A stretch of DNA of 7,391 nucleotides, taken from positions 1 through 7,391 of the forward strand of contig JAGYMV010000034.1 in NCBI GenBank assembly GCA_018400355.1, read 5' to 3'. The notes under the pieces are model-generated. The model was not told the DNA's origin and searched no databases. It saw nothing but the letters and a program-made list of their open reading frames with translations. This DNA comes from Wenzhouxiangella sp. (GTDB taxonomy: Bacteria; Pseudomonadota; Gammaproteobacteria; Xanthomonadales; Wenzhouxiangellaceae). Within the stretch, counting starts at the first letter, position 1. Every line of letters begins with the position of its first letter. Below are positions 1-5,595 of this stretch, in pieces. A program made the translations under genes and the position numbers.

Positions 1-78
1 CCCCCGATGTCAAGGCAAGGCGGTGGCGTGCCTCAAGACTTAGAGGGCATGTAAAATCAAATATTTAGCGATGAAAAA

Positions 79-93
79 TCGACGATCTGTCGA
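79..93. repeat. short inverted repeat in prfB leader
   Basis: TCGAC (79-83) and GTCGA (89-93) form a perfect 5-bp inverted repeat around a 5-base spacer. It sits in a stretch where ATCG/CGAT words recur (70-98). It could be a protein-binding site or a weak hairpin, but five pairs may also occur by chance. No T-run follows, so it is not a terminator. Confidence 0.25.
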
Positions 94-148
94 AATCGTG
101 TGAAAATTTCGTTGATGTGTATTCAAAAATGCCGTGTTTTCAGGCGTT

Positions 149-179
149 TTTAGCCACTGGACTGGGCGTGCAGGCTAAA
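149..179. repeat. 7-bp inverted repeat in prfB leader
   Basis: TTTAGCC (149-155) pairs perfectly with GGCTAAA (173-179) across a 17-base loop, ending 38 bases before the prfB start. There is no T-run after the right arm on the plus strand, so a Rho-independent terminator is unlikely. It may be a leader hairpin or an operator; no function can be assigned. Confidence 0.3.
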
Positions 180-217
180 CTGGCCCATTGTTATGAATCA
201 TTCGTTTGGGAAAAACC

Positions 218-1316
218 ATGGAACTCACCGCAACGAAAAATTTATTGGATGATCTGGAGCGCAGAGTGGATGCGCTTAGGGGGTATCTTTGACTACGATG
301 GCAAACGGGAACAACTAGAAGAGCTCACCCGCGAACTTGAGCAACCCGGTGTTTGGGACCAGCCCGAGCACGCCCAAAAACTGGGCAAAGAACGAGCCGA
401 TTTAGAAAAGTCAGTGAATGCGCAGTCCAAGGTCATCCATGGTGTGGCCGAGGCCGCAGAGCTGTTGGATTTGGCCGCTGCTGAAGGGGACGATGAGACG
501 CTTCAGTCGGTTGGGGCGGATTTGTTGGCCATTGAGCAGACCGTCGCGCGTCTTGAGTTTCAACGAATGTTTTCCGGTGACATGGATGATCGGCCGTGTT
601 TTATCGACATACAAGCAGGCTCTGGTGGGACTGAGGCCCAAGATTGGGCCGAGATGTTGCTGCGGATGTATCTTCGTTGGGCAGAGCAACGTGGCTGGCA
701 GGTGGAGCTGGTGGAGGTCTCTGCTGGTGAAGTGGCGGGCATTAAAAGTGCCACCATCCGCGTCGAAGGTGAGTTTGCCTACGGCTGGTGTCGAACGGAG
801 ATTGGTGTGCATCGACTGGTGAGAAAATCTCCTTTTGATTCGGGTAACCGACGGCACACCTCCTTTGCCAGTGTGTTCGTCTCACCAGAAATTGATGACA
901 GCATCGAGATTGACATTGACCCATCCGATTTGCGCATTGATGTGTACCGCGCCTCAGGCGCGGGTGGTCAGCACGTCAACCGAACAGAATCGGCGGTGCG
1001 CATTACCCACGAACCCAGTGGTGTGGTGGTGCAGTGTCAGACCGATCGTTCACAGCACAAAAACAAAGACCGAGCCATGGCCCAACTTCGAGCCAAGCTC
1101 TATGAATTGGAATTGCTAAAGCAAAGAGAGGCTGCTCAAGCCACAGAGGCGGAGAAGGCTGATATTGGTTGGGGCAGCCAAATCAGAAACTATGTTCTCG
1201 ATCAGTCTCGCATCAAAGACATTCGAACGGGTGTCGAGCGAACCGATACCCAAAAGGTCCTGGATGGCGATTTGGATGAATTCGTTGCCGCGTCGCTCAA
1301 GATGGGGTTGCAGTGA
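218..1316 (+). CDS. prfB: Peptide chain release factor 2 (RF2), made by programmed +1 frameshift
   Basis: RF2 recognises UGA and UAA stop codons in the ribosomal A site and triggers hydrolysis of peptidyl-tRNA. Translation starts at ATG 218, with a weak GGGA at 208-211, and reads 24 codons in frame 0 to an in-frame TGA at 290-292. The ribosome then slips +1 at CTT and continues with GAC at 291, giving 365 residues, the same length as E. coli RF2. The post-shift frame carries the RF2 stop-codon tripeptide SPF (about residues 204-206) and the catalytic GGQ (Q about 251) followed by HVNRTESAVR. The residue aligned to E. coli position 246 is alanine, as in most bacteria, not the threonine of strain K-12. 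The C-terminus ends one residue beyond E. coli. lysS follows after 72 bases, as in the E. coli prfB-lysS operon. Expression is likely autoregulated through the frameshift. Identity is certain; the start is well supported because the frame-0 peptide (MELTATKNLL...) fits RF2. Confidence 0.97.
278..293 (+). promoter_or_regulatory. prfB: prfB programmed +1 ribosomal frameshift site
   Basis: The sequence AGGGGG TAT CTT TGA C contains every element of the canonical RF2 recoding signal. There is an internal Shine-Dalgarno-like AGGGGG (278-283) three bases upstream of the slippery CTT (287-289), then the in-frame UGA (290-292) followed by C, the weak termination context. When RF2 is scarce the ribosome pauses at UGA, peptidyl-tRNA-Leu slips from CUU to UUU, and decoding resumes at GAC (291). 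When RF2 is abundant, synthesis ends at residue 24. The mechanism is established for E. coli; here it is inferred from near-identity of the site. Confidence 0.97.
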
Positions 1317-1374
1317 GCGCAGGGGCTGGGCAGGAAGGCTACAATAGCGCTTTGAACAAATGATTGAGATGATT

Positions 1375-1378
1375 GGAG
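1375..1378 (+). promoter_or_regulatory. lysS: lysS ribosome-binding site
   Basis: GGAG lies 10 bases before ATG 1389, slightly long but acceptable spacing. It supports this ATG as the start. The 72-base prfB-lysS gap also contains TACAAT (1340-1345), which resembles a -10 box but has no matching -35 at normal distance, so I do not call a promoter. Confidence 0.5.
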
Positions 1379-1388
1379 CTCAAACCCC

Positions 1389-2945
1389 ATGACGGATGAA
1401 GTCAGCTCAAGTGCGTCGGAACCTCAGGTCGACGAAAATCGACTGATCGCAGAGCGTCGCGCCAAACTAAGTCGGCTAAGAGAGCACAGCAAAGAGGGTT
1501 CTGCCTTCCCCAATGACTGGCGCATCTCGCATGATGCGCGTCAGTTAATTGATGCGTACGGCGATGCCGAGGCTTATGATGCCAATCGGCTAGAACAGGT
1601 TGAGCAAGAGTTTAGTTTGGCGGGTCGCATGATGACTCGCCGCATTATGGGCAAAGCCAGTTTCTTTCATATCCAAGACGGGTCTGGGCAGCGGATCCAA
1701 GTCTATGCCAGACGCGATGATTTGGCAGAAGGCCTGTATGCCGAGTTCAAGCAATGGGACATCGGTGACATCGTGGGCGTGCGTGGGCGCTTGATGCGAA
1801 CACAAACCGGTGAGTTGAGCGTGCACGCATCGGCAATGGCCTTGTTGACCAAATCGCTTCGACCTCTGCCTGAGAAGTGGCATGGCTTATCGGACCAACA
1901 AACCCGCTATCGTCAGCGTTATGTGGACCTGATCGTCAATCCCGAGGTCAGAGAGACATTTGAGACACGGTCTTTGGTGGTGAGGGGCATACGTCACTTC
2001 TTGGATCAGCATGGGTTTTTGGAGGTTGAAACGCCCATGATGCACTACATTCCTGGTGGCGCCACAGCCAAGCCATTCGTGACACACCACAATGCATTGG
2101 ACCTTGATTTGTACCTGCGTGTGGCACCTGAGCTCTACCTCAAGCGCTTGGTGGTCGGCGGGCTCAATAAGGTCTATGAGATCAACAGAAACTTCCGCAA
2201 TGAGGGTGTGTCGACACGCCACAACCCCGAATTCACGATGCTTGAGTTTTACTGGGCGCACGCTGATTATCACGATCTTATGGATCTCACAGAGTCACTA
2301 TTGAGTCACGTGGTGGCTGAGATCGCGGCTGGTGAGGCGGGTGTGGTTTCTTATCAAGGCGAAAACATTGACTTCAGTGGTCCCTATCGGCGGGTGAGTG
2401 TTGAGGATGCGGTGGCCGAGCATTTCCCAGCACTGACATCAGATCAGCGTCGGGATGGGTCAACGCTTAGGAATCTGTGTGCAGATTTAAACATCAAATG
2501 CGAACCCGACTGGGGCTGGGGGCGCTTGCTGATGGAATTGTTTGATGCAAAAGTTGAATCCACGCTGACTCAGCCCACCTTTGTGACTGGTTACCCAATT
2601 GAGGTCTCGCCATTGTCACGTCGCAATGATCTTGATCCTGAATTGGCCGATCGGTTTGAGCTGTTCGTTGCGGGTCGCGAAATCGCCAATGGTTTTTCTG
2701 AGTTGAATGACCCAGAAGATCAAGAGGCGCGTTTCAAGGCGCAAGTAGAAGCCAGAGATGCAGGCGATGATGAGGCCATGCATTTTGACCACGACTACAT
2801 TCGCGCCCTAGAGTATGGTCTGCCACCAACGGCTGGGGAGGGCATTGGTATCGACCGACTGGTGATGTTGTTAACCGATTCTGCATCCATCCGCGATGTC
2901 TTGCTTTTCCCTTATCTGCGACCTGAAAACACCAGTCCTGAATGA
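1389..2945 (+). CDS. lysS: Lysyl-tRNA synthetase, class II
   Basis: This cytoplasmic enzyme activates lysine with ATP and charges tRNA-Lys. At 518 residues it is close to E. coli LysS (505). Domain order fits the class IIb family. A charged N-terminal helix is followed by an OB-fold anticodon-binding domain from about residue 75 (FSLAGRMM, then a FFHIQDGSG strand), then the class II catalytic core. Motif 1 lies around FLEVETPMM with the following PGGATAKPF. Motif 2 is FRNEG at about 269-273 followed by RHNPEFTMLEFYWA, and motif 3 is GIGIDR at about 485-490 followed by IRDVLLFP. It lies downstream of prfB in the same direction and its TGA overlaps the next gene's ATG. A class I LysRS is excluded by these motifs. 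No truncation or missing motif was seen. Confidence 0.97.
   Translation: MTDEVSSSASEPQVDENRLIAERRAKLSRLREHSKEGSAFPNDWRISHDARQLIDAYGDAEAYDANRLEQVEQEFSLAGRMMTRRIMGKASFFHIQDGSGQRIQVYARRDDLAEGLYAEFKQWDIGDIVGVRGRLMRTQTGELSVHASAMALLTKSLRPLPEKWHGLSDQQTRYRQRYVDLIVNPEVRETFETRSLVVRGIRHFLDQHGFLEVETPMMHYIPGGATAKPFVTHHNALDLDLYLRVAPELYLKRLVVGGLNKVYEINRNFRNEGVSTRHNPEFTMLEFYWAHADYHDLMDLTESLLSHVVAEIAAGEAGVVSYQGENIDFSGPYRRVSVEDAVAEHFPALTSDQRRDGSTLRNLCADLNIKCEPDWGWGRLLMELFDAKVESTLTQPTFVTGYPIEVSPLSRRNDLDPELADRFELFVAGREIANGFSELNDPEDQEARFKAQVEARDAGDDEAMHFDHDYIRALEYGLPPTAGEGIGIDRLVMLLTDSASIRDVLLFPYLRPENTSPE
2942..2945 (+). promoter_or_regulatory. ATGA stop/start overlap (lysS to oxidoreductase)
   Basis: The lysS stop TGA (2943-2945) shares bases with the oxidoreductase start ATG (2942-2944). 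Such overlaps usually mean co-transcription and termination-reinitiation. The sequence just upstream has no strong Shine-Dalgarno, which fits reinitiation. Confidence 0.7.
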
Positions 2946-3940
2946 CTGAGAGAATCTGGGATGCGCTCGTCGTGGGTGCGGGCTGGGCTGGGCTGGCCGC
3001 GGCGGACGCGTTGCATGCGGCGGGTCAATCGGTGGTGGTTCTCGAGAAAGCCAGAGGGCCTGGCGGGCGCTCGGCAACCCGACGTCACAATGACTGGTCC
3101 TTTGATCACGGGGCCCAATACTTCACAGCCTACTCTGAAGCTTTTCAGGCCTCTCTGGCCAAATGGTCTGATCTGGGTCTTGTGCGCCCATGGTTGGAGC
3201 CAATCGGTGTCTTCGGCCAGCGACCCGATCATCTGTCGCGGTTGGACAAAGAGGGGCCGGTGACCCGATGGGTGGGTGTACCAGGCAACAATGCGGTCCT
3301 TAAGGCCCTATCTGAGGGGCTCGCCACCCACTATGAACACACAGTCACCGCTGTCATCCCCACAGAGGGTGGTTGGCGCATTGAAGCCAAAGCCGATGGA
3401 CAAACGCGGCTATTTTTGGCCAAGCAGTTGGTTGTCACCGCCCCACCGGCTCAAAGTGCAGCTTTATTGGGGAAAGCCAGCGCGCTGTTTCCAGTTCTTA
3501 ATGCCCATGTGATGGCGCCCACGTTGGCACTGATGCTTGGCTTTGATCAACCATTGGGCTTGGATGTATCGGCTGGGTTTGTCAATGATGGTCCGCTCTC
3601 ATGGTTTTGTCGGCAGAACACCAAACCGAGTCGGACTGGCGAGGCTTGGGTGATACATGCGACCAGCCAATGGTCTGATGCGCACCTAGATGCACCACAG
3701 GCCAACGTGGGCTCAAAGATGTATCAAGCTTGGCTTGAGTTGGTGGGTGGCATCGATCAAGAGCCCACTTGGATGCAGACGCACCGTTGGCGCTACGCGC
3801 AGAGCCCAGCTCCCCTAGATCAGGGCTATTTGTCGGACAAAGACAGGCGAGTTTGGGTGGCGGGTGATTGGTGTAACTCAAACCGAGTTGAAGGTGCCTG
3901 GCTCAGTGGGCGAGGGGTTGCACAGGCGCTGACCACTTAA
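2942..3940 (+). CDS. Renalase-like NAD(P)/FAD-dependent oxidoreductase
   Basis: This is a 332-residue flavoprotein, predicted to be cytoplasmic. The N-terminus has a Rossmann dinucleotide-binding fold: VVGAGWAG gives GxGxxG at residues 12-17, an acidic residue at E35 ends the second strand, and the PGGRSATRR segment (40-48) is typical of amine-oxidase and renalase-like proteins. DHGAQYFTA follows. The C-terminus has the second FAD-contacting motif, VAGDW (about 306-310), then EGAWLSGRG. Together these fit the predicted NAD/FAD oxidoreductase family COG3380, related to renalase. Characterised bacterial renalases oxidise misreduced isomers of NAD(P)H back to NAD(P)+; that activity is inference here, and other amine-oxidase-fold substrates remain possible. 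The ATG overlaps the lysS stop as ATGA (2942-2945) and no separate Shine-Dalgarno is evident, suggesting translational coupling. Its 3' end overlaps lpxH on the opposite strand. Confidence 0.85.
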   Translation: MTERIWDALVVGAGWAGLAAADALHAAGQSVVVLEKARGPGGRSATRRHNDWSFDHGAQYFTAYSEAFQASLAKWSDLGLVRPWLEPIGVFGQRPDHLSRLDKEGPVTRWVGVPGNNAVLKALSEGLATHYEHTVTAVIPTEGGWRIEAKADGQTRLFLAKQLVVTAPPAQSAALLGKASALFPVLNAHVMAPTLALMLGFDQPLGLDVSAGFVNDGPLSWFCRQNTKPSRTGEAWVIHATSQWSDAHLDAPQANVGSKMYQAWLELVGGIDQEPTWMQTHRWRYAQSPAPLDQGYLSDKDRRVWVAGDWCNSNRVEGAWLSGRGVAQALTT

Positions 3941-4706
3941 CCTGGCCGGATGGGGTGATTTCAATGGTGTGCATTGAGATATTTGATTGGGTGATCATCA
4001 ACACCGAGCCCGCGCCTTGATGCCAGTCACCCAAAACCCAACGTTGTGTCCCAGGCCCCGCCGGATCTTGATGCACTGCCAGACGATGGGTGTGGCCATG
4101 CACCAACCGCACTAAGCCGTGTTGCTCCATGAAACGAGCGACTTCTTGGGGGCTCACATCTGCAATCGTTGGTTGCTGCTGGATGGTGCGTCTTCCGTGT
4201 TGCCTGCTGCGCCACCTAGCCCATTTCCCGAGCCCTTGCCGCAAAAAGCGGGGCAGGCCCAAGATGCGGTGTTGCCAGTCTGGTGAACGTGACTTCTGAC
4301 GAAAGCGCTGAAAGGCCTCATCGCCTGTGCACAGGCTGTCGCCGTGAATAAAACCCGTCTGTGGGAGCGTTTCTGAAATGATCAGTGGCTCATCCAGCAA
4401 GACCATGCCAGCTGATTTGGCATAGTCGTCTTTGAGTAGGAAATCACGATTGCCATGGACAAAGTAAATGGCGGTGCCTGTTTGGCTTAAGGATTTGAGT
4501 GTGTCGGCGACTTTCTGCGTCAGTGGTGAGCGCACATCATCCCCTGTCCAGATTTCAAACAAGTCGCCTAAAATCAAAAGCGCGTTGTTTTCTGGCTTCA
4601 GAGTCTCAATGAACGAGTCAAACAGATCCTCGGTGGCAGCAGAACCACCACCGAGGTGCACATCAGCAATTACATAAAGCGGAAGATTGGGTTTGAAAGT
4701 GACCAA
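3903..4706 (-). CDS. lpxH: UDP-2,3-diacylglucosamine diphosphatase LpxH
   Basis: LpxH is a peripheral inner-membrane enzyme that hydrolyses UDP-2,3-diacylglucosamine to lipid X and UMP, the fourth step of lipid A synthesis. The 267-residue protein shows the calcineurin-like metallophosphoesterase motifs in order: ADVHLG (D15, H17), GDLFEIWTGDD (D48), HGNRDFLL (N86), HGDSLCTGDE (H121) and VHGHTHRLAVH (H203, H205, H207). The region between, with arginine-rich helices and an IADVS segment (about 181-185), matches the LpxH lid. The start is a TTG at 4706-4704, directly after the cyclophilin TAA in the same frame. No ATG or other common start precedes the first metal-binding motif, so TTG is the only reasonable choice. 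A GAAAG (4711-4715) only four bases upstream is a weak ribosome-binding site, so coupling to the upstream gene is likely. The last 38 bases overlap the oxidoreductase gene on the plus strand. Confidence 0.94.
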   Translation of the reverse strand: MVTFKPNLPLYVIADVHLGGGSAATEDLFDSFIETLKPENNALLILGDLFEIWTGDDVRSPLTQKVADTLKSLSQTGTAIYFVHGNRDFLLKDDYAKSAGMVLLDEPLIISETLPQTGFIHGDSLCTGDEAFQRFRQKSRSPDWQHRILGLPRFLRQGLGKWARWRSRQHGRRTIQQQPTIADVSPQEVARFMEQHGLVRLVHGHTHRLAVHQDPAGPGTQRWVLGDWHQGAGSVLMITQSNISMHTIEITPSGQVKWSAPVQPLAH

Positions 4707-5339
4707 TTAACTTTCGGCGCTGATTTCCACGCGCTCAATGATGACTGGGTCAACCGGTACATCTTGGTGGCCTGCTTTGCGTCCTGTTGGCACTTGGCGA
4801 ATGGTGTCAACCACATCCATTCCTTGAGTGACTTGGCCAAAAACGGCATAGCCCCAAGCCTGCCCAGAGTAGGTGCCTTGATGGTCTAGGAACGTGTTGT
4901 CTTGCACGTTAATGAAGAACTGAGCAGTCGCTGAATGCGGCGACATGGTGCGTGCCATGGCAAGCGTGCCGCGGGTATTGCTCAAGCCATTATCGGCTTC
5001 GTTGACCACGGGCTCGTTGGTTGGTTTTTGCTGAAAGTCCAAATCAAAGCCACCGCCTTGAATCATGAAATTTGGGATGACCCGATGAAACAGGGTGTTG
5101 TCATAATGGCCGGCTTGGGCATAGGCGATGAAATTTTCCACAGACTTCGGCGCCTTGTCAGCGAATAGTTCGAGTTCGATGATGCCAAAATTGGTGTGTA
5201 AGATCACAGTGGGGTTTTCCTCTATTTGAGTCGTCGGTGCTGTCGTGTTGGCTGCCTCATCATCAGTCGAGGATTGCGCCGCTACGGCCAGGGGAAAAGC
5301 CAACGCCAGGCAACTCAATAAGATCCTAAAAGATGTCAT
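4707..5339 (-). CDS. Cyclophilin-type peptidyl-prolyl cis-trans isomerase with signal peptide (periplasmic)
   Basis: The enzyme catalyses cis-trans isomerisation of Xaa-Pro bonds in folding proteins. The first 21 residues form a Sec signal peptide: one Arg, a hydrophobic core ILLSCLALAFPLAVA, and a plausible cleavage at VAA|Q (residues 19-22). A Thr/Ser/Asp-rich linker of about 20 residues follows, then a single cyclophilin domain. That domain has FHRVIPNFMIQGG (84-96, catalytic Arg86), NEADNGLSNTRGTLAMAR, SATAQFFIN (136-144) and GYAVFGQV. At 210 residues it is near E. coli PpiA (190, periplasmic). Its position directly before lpxH matches cytoplasmic ppiB of E. coli, so I leave the symbol open between ppiA and ppiB. 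A good Shine-Dalgarno supports the ATG at 5339-5337. Its TAA abuts the lpxH start. Confidence 0.93.
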   Translation of the reverse strand: MTSFRILLSCLALAFPLAVAAQSSTDDEAANTTAPTTQIEENPTVILHTNFGIIELELFADKAPKSVENFIAYAQAGHYDNTLFHRVIPNFMIQGGGFDLDFQQKPTNEPVVNEADNGLSNTRGTLAMARTMSPHSATAQFFINVQDNTFLDHQGTYSGQAWGYAVFGQVTQGMDVVDTIRQVPTGRKAGHQDVPVDPVIIERVEISAES

Positions 5340-5347
5340 GATTCAGC

Positions 5348-5354
5348 TTCCTTT
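5348..5354 (-). promoter_or_regulatory. Ribosome-binding site of the cyclophilin gene
   Basis: On the minus strand the sequence reads AAAGGAA, eight bases before the ATG at 5339. This is a strong Shine-Dalgarno match and fixes the start codon. Confidence 0.75.
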
Positions 5355-5391
5355 GGCTGGATTTTGGTTTGGTTGAATTCAAACAAACACA

Positions 5392-5422
5392 ATGATACTT
5401 GAGTTTGCCCGGCGGGTGTCAG
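5392..5422 (-). promoter_or_regulatory. Possible promoter for the cyclophilin-lpxH operon
   Basis: On the minus strand, CTGACA (5422-5417) resembles a -35 box and TATCAT (5397-5392) a -10 box, with a 19-base spacer. The hexamers are good but the spacing is longer than the preferred 17, so this is tentative. It would start transcription about 45 bases before the cyclophilin ATG. Confidence 0.3.
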
Positions 5423-5469
5423 CGGGGGTTAGTGACCGGCGCTAGCAGCTACTGTTTTTGGGCGAAATA

Positions 5470-5478
5470 TGGTAAAAT
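5470..5478 (+). promoter_or_regulatory. gyrA: Candidate extended -10 promoter for gyrA
   Basis: TGGTAAAAT matches the extended -10 element TGnTATAAT at all but one position. No good -35 box lies at 16-18 bases upstream, which extended -10 promoters can tolerate. Transcription would begin near 5485, leaving a leader of about 110 bases before gyrA. Other -10-like words occur in the AT-rich tract downstream (for example TATTAT at 5539), so the true start cannot be fixed from sequence. Confidence 0.4.
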
Positions 5479-5530
5479 TCAAGGCAAGAAATGACTCAGA
5501 AACCATGTGATTGGCCATGGGTCAGCGGCA

Positions 5531-5562
5531 ATTAAAAATATTATATATATCAATAATTTATA
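5531..5562. other. Almost pure A/T tract upstream of gyrA
   Basis: Thirty-one of 32 bases are A or T (the exception is C5551), including an alternating TATATATAT run at 5542-5550. It contrasts sharply with the moderately GC-rich genes around it. It lies 33 bases before the gyrA ATG. It could be part of a supercoiling-sensitive promoter, an UP-like element, a binding site for a nucleoid protein, or an unstructured leader aiding translation. These roles are inferred. Confidence 0.6.
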
Positions 5563-5583
5563 GCGGTATCTTCGGCGTAGAAT

Positions 5584-5588
5584 AGGAT
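5584..5588 (+). promoter_or_regulatory. gyrA: gyrA ribosome-binding site
   Basis: AGGAT lies seven bases before ATG 5596, optimal Shine-Dalgarno spacing. It supports this start, which also aligns with the E. coli GyrA N-terminus. Confidence 0.75.
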
Positions 5589-5595
5589 CCCCCAG

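Larger units (their letters stand above)
1..217. other. prfB upstream leader, no gene recognised
   Basis: No convincing gene is visible here. All three plus-strand frames stop early: TAG at 41-43, TAA at 52-54 and TAG at 66-68. The first 40-65 bases could therefore be the very end of an upstream gene, but too little is present to identify one. An open frame that starts at GTG 117 and runs into prfB is only the upstream continuation of the post-frameshift reading frame; its translation has no resemblance to an RF2 N-terminus. I found no promoter with both hexamers well spaced. Two short inverted repeats are listed separately. Confidence 0.5.

Noticed and set aside
1..68. Possible C-terminal end of an upstream gene
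   Set aside because: Three frames give three different short tails (stops at 41, 52 and 66). None shows a recognisable motif, so no gene or frame can be chosen.
117..290. N-terminal extension of RF2 in the uninterrupted frame from GTG 117
   Set aside because: Its translation has no RF2 character, while the ATG 218 frame gives the expected N-terminus ending exactly at the frameshift site and a 365-residue product.
411..857. 148-codon open frame on the minus strand inside prfB
   Set aside because: It lies wholly antisense to a confirmed gene, has no recognisable motif, and is explained by codon bias in prfB.
1340..1345. TACAAT as a -10 box for an internal lysS promoter
   Set aside because: The nearest -35-like word (TTGCAG, 1308-1313) is 26 bases away, far outside working spacing.
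3960..4010. GGTG...CACC hairpin as a bidirectional terminator near the convergent overlap
   Set aside because: The stem is only four pairs and no T-run follows on either strand.
5310..5339. Lipoprotein signal (LLSC, Cys10) in the cyclophilin
   Set aside because: The cysteine is too close to the N-terminus and sits inside the hydrophobic core. A standard Sec cleavage site at VAA|Q fits better.
5405..5460. GC-rich stretch followed by GTTTTTG as a terminator
   Set aside because: No stable stem can be drawn directly before the T-run; pairing breaks after three bases, and both flanking genes point away from this site.
5469..5510. 13-codon open frame (MVKFKARNDSETM) as a gyrA leader peptide
   Set aside because: It has no good ribosome-binding site, no run of regulatory codons, and its ATG overlaps the proposed -10 element.
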